This document shows, in pieces, positions 1 through 7,927 of a stretch of DNA of 32,460 nucleotides. The position numbers and the translations under genes are program-made. Below the pieces are notes generated by a model that was not told where the DNA came from, ran no database searches, and saw only the letters and a list, made by a program, of their open reading frames with translations. Position 1 is the first letter of the stretch. Each line of letters begins with the position of its first letter. This DNA is from Acinetobacter seifertii (GTDB lineage Bacteria; Pseudomonadota; Gammaproteobacteria; Pseudomonadales; Moraxellaceae): NCBI RefSeq assembly GCF_000368065.1, contig NZ_KB851205.1, positions 187,511-219,970 of the forward strand, written 5' to 3'.

Positions 1-21
1 AACTTCAACCAGTCAAAGTCA

Positions 22-98
<77 letters not shown>

Positions 99-110
99 TC
101 AGATACATCT

Positions 111-140
111 ATGAAGAACAACTTGTTGTGGATTCTTACC
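111..140 (-). other. 3' arm of the pre-16S RNase III processing stem
   Basis: In the transcript this spacer segment between 16S and tRNA-Ile is complementary to the leader segment at 1829-1855. Fourteen perfect pairs (TGAAGAACAACTTG against CAAGTTGTTCTTCA) are followed by seven more across a single bulged base. Pairing would loop out the whole 16S sequence, as in the RNase III stem of other bacterial rRNA precursors. The processing role is inferred from position and family knowledge. Confidence 0.85.
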
Positions 141-157
141 AATCGTCAATCTTTCGT

Positions 158-1696
<1,539 letters not shown>

Positions 1697-1828
1697 AATC
1701 ATTTTGTACCTTATTTAAAGACAAGGTACCAATTCTGGCTCATCAATTACTGACTTAAATTTCGCTCAAATAAACTTCGAGTAATTTAAACCAATCAATC
1801 AATGAAAATTATTTCGATTAATCAATCA

Positions 1829-1855
1829 GTAAAAATCCACACAAGTTGTTCTTCA
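1829..1855 (-). other. 5' arm of the pre-16S RNase III processing stem
   Basis: This is the leader half of the stem that pairs with 111-140 and brackets the 16S gene. Nearer the 16S 5' end the leader also has a local hairpin, GGTACCTT...AAGGTAC (about 1708-1732 on plus), and a repeated TGATTGATT (about 1793-1828). I did not find a convincing boxA antiterminator by eye. Confidence 0.85.
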
Positions 1856-1968
1856 ATTCTCTTAATGATTTTTCTGCTCTTCGTCAGAGACAGATTCGAC
1901 ACAATACCAAGCTTTTATCTCAACCCTGTAAGCTAAGATATTCTCGTGTATCGCGTCGGGATGAGTGC

Positions 1969-1996
1969 ATTATAGGGAAAAAAAACCGGTACGCAA
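1969..1996 (-). promoter_or_regulatory. rRNA operon P1 promoter
   Basis: On the minus strand there is a perfect -10 TATAAT (1969-1974) with TTGCGT (1991-1996) 16 bases upstream as the -35. A 16-base spacer is usual for rrn P1 promoters. The bases after the -10 (GCACTCATCCCGACGCG) are GC-rich, like the discriminator of stringently controlled promoters. Transcription should start near 1961, giving a leader of about 265 bases. The -35 and spacer lie inside the terminator-like hairpin of the upstream gene. Confidence 0.75.
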
Positions 1997-2028
1997 GCAC
2001 TTTTATAAATATCAGTGTTCGACCGGTT
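1978..2028 (-). terminator. Terminator-like hairpin after the cyclophilin gene, overlapping the rrn promoter
   Basis: On the minus strand the arms AACCGGT (2022-2028) and ACCGGTT (1984-1990), with a second pairing block AGTG/CACT (2014-2017 with 1998-2001), are followed directly by a run of eight T (1978-1985). This looks like an intrinsic terminator for the cyclophilin transcript. The loop is long and the stem interrupted, so its strength is uncertain. Confidence 0.6.
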
Positions 2029-2085
2029 CTTTTTCACTCAAATAAAGTTTATAAAATTATTAAGCATTTGATTTATATCATTAAT

Positions 2086-2643
2086 TTATTTTTTCGATGT
2101 TTTAATCTTTATATCTACAATTTTTATAGGCTGTTTTGGCACGTTTTGATGCATGCCATAGTTTGATGTAGGAACCTGAACAATACGATCAACTACATCC
2201 ATTCCTTTTACCACTTTACCAAAAACGGCATACCCAGGATTTCCCGGTGAACGGTTAAGAAATTTATTATCTGCAACATTTATAAAAAACTGGCTAGTAG
2301 CTGAATCTGGATCTGATGTACGAGCCATGGCTAAAGTACCACGCGTATTTGCAATACCATTTCCTGCTTCATTCTTAATAGGCGCTCGTGTTGTCTTTTC
2401 CTGCATATTTGCAGTCATGCCACCACCTTGTGCCATGAAACCTGGAATCACACGATGAAAGATTGTCTCTTTATAAAAACCAGACTTTATATAGCTTTTA
2501 AAGTTATTCACACTAATCGGTGCTTTGTCGTCATATAACTCTATTTCGATGTTGCCTAAATTTGTTTGCATCTCAACTAAGCTATTAGCCCATACTGAGT
2601 GACTACTTAGACCTAGACAAAACAACATCAATAGCTTTTTCAT
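2086..2643 (-). CDS. Periplasmic peptidyl-prolyl cis-trans isomerase (cyclophilin type)
   Basis: The 185-residue protein speeds cis-trans isomerisation of X-Pro bonds in exported proteins. A signal peptide runs MKKLLMLF...SVWA with likely cleavage after Ala19, placing it in the periplasm. The cyclophilin core follows: FHRVIPGFMAQGG (62-74) holds the catalytic Arg64 and Phe69, and SATSQFFINVADNKFLN (114-130) holds Gln118 and Phe120. The position equivalent to human Trp121 is Phe (KFLN), as in E. coli PpiA and PpiB, which bind cyclosporin weakly. The length is close to E. coli PpiA (190). An SD (AGGA) sits 5-6 bases before the ATG. The gene is followed by a hairpin and then the rRNA promoter on the same strand. 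The family is certain; orthology to ppiA is likely but not proven. Confidence 0.93.
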   Translation of the reverse strand: MKKLLMLFCLGLSSHSVWANSLVEMQTNLGNIEIELYDDKAPISVNNFKSYIKSGFYKETIFHRVIPGFMAQGGGMTANMQEKTTRAPIKNEAGNGIANTRGTLAMARTSDPDSATSQFFINVADNKFLNRSPGNPGYAVFGKVVKGMDVVDRIVQVPTSNYGMHQNVPKQPIKIVDIKIKTSKK

Positions 2644-2755
2644 ATTTTCCTACAATAAAATTTATAAAAAGATAATCATTAAATCTAATCGTCTACAGCA
2701 AAGAATTCTAGTGAGTATTTATTAAGAATTTTAATTCTATTTTCTAAGTAATCCA

Positions 2756-2771
2756 TGTTCCACGTGAAACA
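2756..2771. promoter_or_regulatory. parS centromere site
   Basis: TGTTCCACGTGAAACA matches the near-universal bacterial parS 16-mer (TGTTNCACGTGNAACA type) recognised by ParB. Here the palindrome extends well past the 16-mer: 2747-2780 is a 34-bp inverted repeat with a single mismatched pair (2760/2767). It lies in the gap between the esterase stop and the cyclophilin start. A second copy in the opposite orientation is at 27411-27426. ParB binding is inferred from sequence and proximity to the origin. Confidence 0.88.
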
Positions 2772-2788
2772 TGGATTACTGTGTTTGT

Positions 2789-3859
2789 TTAACTATTTTT
2801 ATCCCAGAATTTTCTAAAGTTTTTACTAATTTCGATAGTATGGCGTTTCGCTTTTCTAGAAATTGGTGTCAGATTAATAAAACCATGTGTCTGTTCCGGA
2901 AATTCTTCGTAATACATTTTTACGCCATTTTGTCTTAACTTATGACTATATATTTTTGCTTCGTCATGTAAGACATCATGTCCGGCTGTAATCACAAAAG
3001 CTGGTGGATTTTTCTTTAAGTTGCCATAGGTAGGTGAAATAATTGGATCATCAAGTTCTACATTATGCTGAGTTGCATAATATTGTGTGACGTAATCAAT
3101 ATCGGTATTTGTTAAAACCAACCCTTCGTTATAAGCATAAAAAGAAGGATGTCTGCTTTTGAAATCCACTGTTGGATAAATAAGTAATTGTGCTTGCGGA
3201 GCATAAGCTTTATTTACTGATCTTTGCGCAACAACAGTACTAATATTTCCACCTGCACTGTCCCCTGCGACCGCTATTCTATTTTTTAAAATTTTTAATT
3301 GTCTGCGGTTTTGATAAACCCATGCTAATGCATCTTCACATGACTGAATTAAATGTTGTGGTGAAACTTCCGGAGCAAGAGGATAGTCGATACTGAGTAC
3401 CTGTACTTTTGCATATTTAGCTAATAAACGACAAACCTCATCATGGGTATCTAAACCACCTACGACAAAACCACCTCCGTGATAAAACACGATTAATGGC
3501 AATTTCTTGTTAGGAGCAGGATGATAATGTCTGGCAAAGATTGTCCCGCTTTGTAGTGGTAGGCGAATATCCTCTACTGAATCAATATAAGTTGGTTTTT
3601 GGCGTATAGCCTGCATTTGTGCATCAAACATTCTTCTTGATTGAATGGGGTCAGAGCCAATAAAGCCCTCTTTCCCCTGTTTAATTTGCACAGCCATCAT
3701 GCATTTAGTAAATGAATCAAGATCTGGATATTGATAAGAATATCCTAAAATTTTCGCAAGAGACTCTTGGGCTAGTCGAGGCAACCTATCGAGTGCTCGA
3801 GCGGCAGGGCCTTGCCCTTTATCTAGCAATGTTTGAATTTTTTGATTAAATGCTGTCAT
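2789..3859 (-). CDS. Alpha/beta hydrolase, hormone-sensitive-lipase family esterase
   Basis: This is a 356-residue carboxylesterase of the bacterial HSL (family IV) type. The oxyanion-hole motif HGGG is at 127-130, inside FYHGGGFVVGG. The nucleophile elbow GDSAGG (199-204) carries Ser201. The acid residue is probably Asp295 in GHDVLHDEA, and the base is His325 in QTHGF, so the triad is complete and correctly spaced. The first 90 residues form the cap-like region. There is no signal peptide, so it is probably cytoplasmic. A strong SD (AAGGAGA) precedes the ATG at 3859. It appears to be a single-gene unit. The natural substrate cannot be read from the sequence; short-chain acyl esters are typical of the family. 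Confidence 0.9.
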   Translation of the reverse strand: MTAFNQKIQTLLDKGQGPAARALDRLPRLAQESLAKILGYSYQYPDLDSFTKCMMAVQIKQGKEGFIGSDPIQSRRMFDAQMQAIRQKPTYIDSVEDIRLPLQSGTIFARHYHPAPNKKLPLIVFYHGGGFVVGGLDTHDEVCRLLAKYAKVQVLSIDYPLAPEVSPQHLIQSCEDALAWVYQNRRQLKILKNRIAVAGDSAGGNISTVVAQRSVNKAYAPQAQLLIYPTVDFKSRHPSFYAYNEGLVLTNTDIDYVTQYYATQHNVELDDPIISPTYGNLKKNPPAFVITAGHDVLHDEAKIYSHKLRQNGVKMYYEEFPEQTHGFINLTPISRKAKRHTIEISKNFRKFWDKNS

Positions 3860-4069
3860 GCCTGTCTCCTTGAATCCCTCTTATCCTTCATATTTTCTAC
3901 AGAATTCTTTGTTGTTTGACTATATTCGCATACAACTCATGCAATCAAGATACAAAGGTAAAAACCAATCTACGCTAATCTGATTTATAGCAAATGTCAT
4001 TAACAAATCTGTCGATTAAAACAGGACTTTTTTGCCAATTATTGTTAACAGACAAAAAGAGGTACCGCT

Positions 4070-4396
4070 ATGTCAGCAAAACTAGTTGTTACTATGTTAG
4101 CAACCAGTCTTTTAACTGTAGGCTGTGTTGCTTACCCAGATGATCCTTATTATCGTGGTGGCGGATACGTTTATCATGACCATGATCGCCGCTATGATCG
4201 TGATGATCAACGTCGATATAATGATTGGGAACGGAAGCGTTGGGAAGAGCGTCAACGAGTATACGAACAACAACGTAAAGATATTCGTGAACAAGAAAAA
4301 GATCGTCGTGAATGGGATAAAAGACACCGTGAATGGGATAAAAAACGGGTAGAAGATCGAGATCATGATCGCCGAGATTATCGTCATGATGACTAA
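4070..4396 (+). CDS. Small charged lipoprotein of unknown function
   Basis: This 108-residue protein starts with a lipoprotein signal peptide whose lipobox LTVGC ends at Cys19, so it should be lipidated and anchored in an envelope membrane. The mature part is extremely polar: a Tyr/Gly/His/Asp-rich stretch (about 22-50), then an Arg/Lys/Glu/Trp-rich segment (about 50-100) with repeated EWDKRHREWDK units that is likely a long charged helix. The SD is AGAGG before the ATG. A clear terminator follows at 4411-4448, so it is monocistronic. I do not recognise a functional domain. Reading frames on the opposite strand here are by-products of the repetitive codons. Confidence 0.8.
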   Translation: MSAKLVVTMLATSLLTVGCVAYPDDPYYRGGGYVYHDHDRRYDRDDQRRYNDWERKRWEERQRVYEQQRKDIREQEKDRREWDKRHREWDKKRVEDRDHDRRDYRHDD

Positions 4397-4410
4397 ACTT
4401 ACTACTATAT

Positions 4411-4448
4411 AAAAAGCCCCAAAGAAATAAGTCTTTTGGGGCTTTTTT
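4411..4448 (+). terminator. Intrinsic terminator of the 4070 lipoprotein gene
   Basis: The stem AAAAAGCCCCAAA (4411-4423) pairs with TTTGGGGCTTTTT (4435-4447), around a short loop and followed by T. The A-tract on the left arm means it could also act on the other strand. Confidence 0.9.
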
Positions 4449-4566
4449 GAGGAATATAAATTCTCTCTAATCTATAGAAAAATGAGTAGCAGCTCATTTC
4501 ATATATGTATTGGCATCTTGAACATATATGTTCTATAAACTCATATCTCTTATTTTTAGCAGCAAA

Positions 4567-4797
4567 TTACTGAGCAGTTGCAGAGCCTGAAACTGAACCA
4601 GAAGCACCAGCATCTACTTGACCTGGTTGTGCTTGACCAGAAACACCTGCATCAATACCAGCACCTGCTTGTACCCCAGATGGGCTAGCACTTGTTTGAG
4701 CAGAACCTGATGCGTTTAAACCGGCTTCAGATGCACAACCAACAGCTGTAAAAGCGACACCAGCAAGCACTACAGAGATAAGACCTAATTTTTTCAT
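4567..4797 (-). CDS. Small Gly/Ser/Ala-rich lipoprotein
   Basis: This is a 76-residue predicted lipoprotein. The start at 4797 is chosen over an upstream ATG at 4836 because it begins a typical signal peptide (MKKLGLISVVLAGVAF) and has AGGA about 8-10 bases upstream. The lipobox TAVGC ends at Cys21. The mature 56 residues are low-complexity Gly, Ser, Ala, Gln and Pro with repeated short units such as GAG(I/V)DAG and SGSA, suggesting a flexible linker-like or unfolded surface peptide. I do not recognise a family function. It is oriented opposite to the preceding lipoprotein gene and convergent with it. Confidence 0.72.
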   Translation of the reverse strand: MKKLGLISVVLAGVAFTAVGCASEAGLNASGSAQTSASPSGVQAGAGIDAGVSGQAQPGQVDAGASGSVSGSATAQ

Positions 4798-4836
4798 AAT
4801 CACTTTCCTTTCATTACGACAAACGTTTAAATGCAA

Positions 4837-5131
4837 AGTTCATCTTCGCGCTGCCTATAATTCACAATTTTTTTTTCTGGCGTGCGTATCATTGGTTGTC
4901 TTTTCTAGTAATAGAAGTACAAATTCTGCAATTTTTTATTAAATTCAATTTTTTAATCTGACCAATCTATTTTATAAATTAAACCATAGATAAACGTTTG
5001 TTTAATTTTATCAATTTTTTCTTTTTATTCTGCTGAGCCATTATATTTAAAATTTTTCCATTTATAGAAACGCTATATAAGGTACGTAGACTGTTACAGA
5101 GCTTTTTTACCCTTAAAAGTGGTTTACTCAT
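4837..5131. other. Gap with no recognised gene
   Basis: About 300 bases, very AT-rich. It probably contains the promoter for the small lipoprotein on its left side (minus strand). A short frame on the minus strand across 4979-5209 has no signal, motif or good start and overlaps the terminator, so I do not call it. Confidence 0.5.
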
Positions 5132-5162
5132 AAAAAAGCCGCGAATGATCGCGACTTTTTTT
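5132..5162 (-). terminator. Terminator of the MBL-fold gene
   Basis: The hairpin core CGCGA-atga-TCGCG is flanked by A6 on the left and T7 on the right, so it can work on both strands. It lies 28 bases beyond the stop of the minus-strand MBL-fold gene. Confidence 0.85.
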
Positions 5163-5189
5163 GAAAGTGAATATGGCTTAAACATTAAA

Positions 5190-6056
5190 TTATGGCCACT
5201 GCATTTCACCTTTTACAACTTTAGCCCCTAACTCTAAGCTATCAACACTTTGAAGAGTTGGATATTGCTTTTGCATAACTTTGCTCAACTCAGCAGAGTT
5301 TTTAGTTGCTTTAGCTGCCTTTTCATAACTATTTAAATAGTTAATCGAGAAATTAACCGCATCGAGACCTTGTGGAGCTCCCTCAACCATATGTGCAGGC
5401 ACAACAATTTTAGGCTGAAGGGCTTTGATACTTTCTAAGGATTGAATAACTTCCGCACGATCTTTAGTTTTAGGAGTATCGGCCATCCATAAATGAATGC
5501 CTGAAGACACAGGGATTCCGCCTACTACTGCTTTTGCAGACGGTACCCATAAATAGGTAAGTTCTTTTTTACCTTTAATTTCGATTGATTCATTTTCAAG
5601 TTTTAAAGTTTTAGCTGTATAAGCTTGAGGCACAATAATTTGGCTAGGTGCATTTGCACCCATTTGTGGTCCCCAATATTTAACTTTAAGCGCTTGAGTA
5701 TCCTGAATATGCTTTACTGTTTCTGGAGTGGCAATAATCTGTACATTCGGGAAATACTGTTTAAATACATCTAAACCAAAGTAATAGTCTGGGTCGCCAT
5801 AGCTTACAAAAATTGTTTTTAACGTTTTACCGCTATCTAGAATATTTGCGGCAATGCGCAATGCTTCAGATTTTGAGAATTGCGCATTAACCAATAGAAC
5901 TTCTTTATCGCCTTCAATTAAAGTAGAAGTCACGCCAAAATGTTCGGGTTTAGCCAGAAAACTCTGAATTTTGAGATCTTGAGCAAAAGCTGACTGAGCC
6001 ATAGTTAATGCCGTTGCAGTAGTAAGCGCAGAAGCTGTTAATTTAAATAATTTCAT
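5190..6056 (-). CDS. Exported metallo-beta-lactamase-fold protein with degenerate metal site
   Basis: A 288-residue protein with a signal peptide (cleavage after AFA, about residue 25), so periplasmic. The overall layout follows MBL-fold hydrolases of the ITHPHPDHYFG type: strand 84-94, a conserved GIHLWMADTP near 185-195, and PAHM near 220. The signature HxHxDH is not present. The aligned segment is VSYGDPDYYFG (84-94), where the three expected histidines are Tyr86, Asp88 and Tyr91; only Asp90 remains. It may bind metal differently or have lost hydrolase activity. A LysR-type regulator gene is divergent 107 bases away, and a terminator follows. Substrate unknown. Confidence 0.8.
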   Translation of the reverse strand: MKLFKLTASALTTATALTMAQSAFAQDLKIQSFLAKPEHFGVTSTLIEGDKEVLLVNAQFSKSEALRIAANILDSGKTLKTIFVSYGDPDYYFGLDVFKQYFPNVQIIATPETVKHIQDTQALKVKYWGPQMGANAPSQIIVPQAYTAKTLKLENESIEIKGKKELTYLWVPSAKAVVGGIPVSSGIHLWMADTPKTKDRAEVIQSLESIKALQPKIVVPAHMVEGAPQGLDAVNFSINYLNSYEKAAKATKNSAELSKVMQKQYPTLQSVDSLELGAKVVKGEMQWP

Positions 6057-6163
6057 TAGGTATTCTCCTGTTTCATGAAGAACACTTTAAATTGCAATTT
6101 ATGTAAGATAAATGCACTAATTTAAGATAAACTGTTGCATATATTGTAATAATAGCTAGACAT
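6057..6163. promoter_or_regulatory. Divergent promoter region between the MBL-fold and LysR genes
   Basis: The 107-base gap separates divergent genes, the classic arrangement in which a LysR-type regulator controls its neighbour and itself. AT-rich partly dyadic stretches such as TTGCATATATTGTAA (about 6133-6147) fit the loose T-N11-A operator rule. That rule is weak evidence on its own. The MBL gene has AGGAGAATACC before its ATG. Confidence 0.45.
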
Positions 6164-7057
6164 ATGGATACTTTAAAAGCGATTCAGGTCTTTGTTTCTA
6201 TTGCACAACATGGCAATTTGATCAAAGCCGCAGAACATCTTAATTATTCTCGCGCCATGGTTTCACGTTATCTTGAGCATCTTGAACATACATTCTCAAC
6301 TCGACTTTTTCAGAGAAATACCCGAAAAATATCCCTCACTCCCGCAGGTGAGAAAGCTCTGCTCTACTGTGAAAATATTTTACAACAACAACAACTTTTA
6401 CAAGAGCTCGCAGCGCCTGAGCAACATAACGGTACAATCCGTTTTACATGCGGTTTATTTTTGTTTGAACTTGGAGTAGCAGAATGTATTCGCCAATTTA
6501 AACGTCAGCATCCGCATATTAATTTCGATGTTTATTTGACTGAAAACACTATGGATCTTATAGATGCACAAGTGGATTTAGCGTTACGTATTACCCAAAA
6601 GGTAGCCGATGGTTTAATTGCACGACCAGTTTGTCAGATCGAGTCCGTTTTCTGTGCTCATCCAGATTATTTAAAACAACACAGTCCCCTGCTCCATCCT
6701 CGTCAGCTGATTCAGCATGAATGTATTGCTCATCATAGTCAGCACCAATACTGGACACTGTTTGATAATGAACAACAACCTCAGAACTATCCTTTGAATG
6801 TGACTTTTAAAAGTAATGATGTAAATGCGCTTTACGATATGTGTTTACATGCACAGGGAGTCGCAATGTTACCGTCATTATTAGTTGAAAAAGATTTAAA
6901 AGAAAAACGTCTAACCGCTTTATTTAAAAATTTTATGGCTCCTGAGCTAAGCTTGTCGATTGTGTATGCCTCTAGACAACATTTACCTCGAATTACTCAA
7001 GAATTTATTGCTTTTATGATCGAAAATTTAGATTTTTACTTAAAACCGCAAAATTAA
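6164..7057 (+). CDS. LysR-family transcriptional regulator
   Basis: A 297-residue LysR-type regulator. The N-terminal winged helix-turn-helix (1-60) reads MDTLKAIQVFVSIAQHGNLIKAAEHLNYSRAMVSRYLEHLE with the family's FxxVAxxGSxxxAAxxLxxSxxxVSxxIxxLE pattern, and LTPAGEKALLY follows at about 55-65. The rest is the substrate-binding-like effector domain (about 88-290). Length is standard. It is transcribed away from the MBL-fold gene, which is the likely target. The effector is unknown. Confidence 0.93.
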   Translation: MDTLKAIQVFVSIAQHGNLIKAAEHLNYSRAMVSRYLEHLEHTFSTRLFQRNTRKISLTPAGEKALLYCENILQQQQLLQELAAPEQHNGTIRFTCGLFLFELGVAECIRQFKRQHPHINFDVYLTENTMDLIDAQVDLALRITQKVADGLIARPVCQIESVFCAHPDYLKQHSPLLHPRQLIQHECIAHHSQHQYWTLFDNEQQPQNYPLNVTFKSNDVNALYDMCLHAQGVAMLPSLLVEKDLKEKRLTALFKNFMAPELSLSIVYASRQHLPRITQEFIAFMIENLDFYLKPQN

Positions 7058-7079
7058 AAGCTTTAAATTGCCGTGTACG

Positions 7080-7106
7080 CTTGAATTTTTAGGTAATGCC
7101 CATACT
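7080..7106 (+). promoter_or_regulatory. Sigma-32-like heat-shock promoter of grpE
   Basis: CTTGAAT (7080-7086) and GCCCATAC (7098-7105), 11 bases apart, closely match the sigma-32 consensus CTTGAAA-N11-15-CCCCATNT. The predicted start is near 7113, leaving about a 105-base leader to the grpE ATG. Confidence 0.75.
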
Positions 7107-7220
7107 TCATCCCTATTAATGAATTACAGCATATGCATGGCAGTTCAGGTTTTACACAGTAAATACTGATGCCAAAAAGGACTGTACATGTTTAAAAACC
7201 CATTTAAACGGAGATCATCA

Positions 7221-7775
7221 ATGGCTAATGAGCAAAATGAGCAAGCTCAAGACATTCAAAATGAGCAAGCTGAGCAATCTAACGAGCAAACTCAAGCTGA
7301 AGGTGTAGAGCAAGCAAACGACGTTACCGTTGAATCTTTACAAACGCAAATCACCAAACTAGAAGAAAATCTTAAGCTGGAAAAAGCTCGTACAGCAAAC
7401 GCAGTTTATGAAGCACAAAAAAGTGTAGAGCGTATTCAACGTGAGTCTGAGAAGCATAAAGAAACTGTGCTTGAAAAATTTGCAAAAGAATTGTTGGACT
7501 CTGTCGACAATTTAGAACGTGCAATTCAGGCTGCTGGTGGTGAAGAAACACCAGTACTTGAAGGTATTAAGCTAACCTTGAAGTCACTGTTAACAACTCT
7601 TGAGAAATTTGGCGTTGTAGAAGCTGATACTCAAAATGGTTTCAACGCAGATTTACATCAAGCTGTTGGTATTGATCCAAATGCCAAAGCCAATGAAATC
7701 GGCACCGTTTTACAAAAAGGCTATACCTTAAATGGTCGTTTGTTGCGCCCTGCTATGGTTATGGTTGGTCAATAA
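7221..7775 (+). CDS. grpE: GrpE nucleotide exchange factor for DnaK
   Basis: GrpE releases ADP from DnaK and so resets the Hsp70 folding cycle. The protein is 184 residues from the ATG at 7221. I chose this start because GGAG sits 7 bases before it and because the protein begins MANEQNEQ. An in-frame ATG at 7188 with AGGA upstream would add 11 basic residues. Residues 1-45 are acidic, Gln-rich and likely disordered. Residues 46-100 form the long dimer coiled coil (ESLQTQITKLEENLKLEK...). The C-terminal beta-domain has the GrpE signature GFNADLHQAVGIDPN...GTVLQKGYTLNGRLLRPAMVMVG. dnaK follows 152 bases downstream with its own promoter; dnaJ is not in this window. Confidence 0.97.
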   Translation: MANEQNEQAQDIQNEQAEQSNEQTQAEGVEQANDVTVESLQTQITKLEENLKLEKARTANAVYEAQKSVERIQRESEKHKETVLEKFAKELLDSVDNLERAIQAAGGEETPVLEGIKLTLKSLLTTLEKFGVVEADTQNGFNADLHQAVGIDPNAKANEIGTVLQKGYTLNGRLLRPAMVMVGQ

Positions 7776-7783
7776 AACGAACA

Positions 7784-7801
7784 AAAGCGAAGCATCGCTT
7801 T
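7784..7801 (+). terminator. Short hairpin between grpE and dnaK
   Basis: AAAGCGA-agca-TCGCTTT forms a 7-bp stem just after the grpE stop. There is no T-run directly behind it, so it is at best a weak or partial terminator, or a 3' end stabiliser that lets part of the grpE transcript continue into dnaK. Confidence 0.4.
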
Positions 7802-7851
7802 GCTAAAAGCACAAGAATTTGAGAGTTTTTTGATTTTTTTTCATAAAAATG

Positions 7852-7879
7852 CTTGAAAAAAACCGATTGACTCTCATAT
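7852..7879 (+). promoter_or_regulatory. Sigma-32-like heat-shock promoter of dnaK
   Basis: A perfect sigma-32 -35 CTTGAAA (7852-7858) is followed after 13 bases by TCTCATAT (7872-7879), which agrees at six of eight positions with CCCCATNT. It would give dnaK a heat-shock promoter separate from that of grpE. Confidence 0.7.
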
Positions 7880-7927
7880 CGAATAACAAGCAAAACATTG
7901 CAACAGAATTTTAGAGGAACACACCAA

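Noticed and set aside
1846..2166. A 106-codon plus-strand frame in the rrn leader and promoter region
   Set aside because: It crosses the rrn promoter, the terminator hairpin and the end of the cyclophilin gene, with no recognisable protein.
4112..4387. Hydrophobic minus-strand frame opposite the charged lipoprotein
   Set aside because: It is produced by the complement of Asp/Arg/His-rich codons; there is no SD, and a lipobox, SD and terminator support the plus-strand gene.
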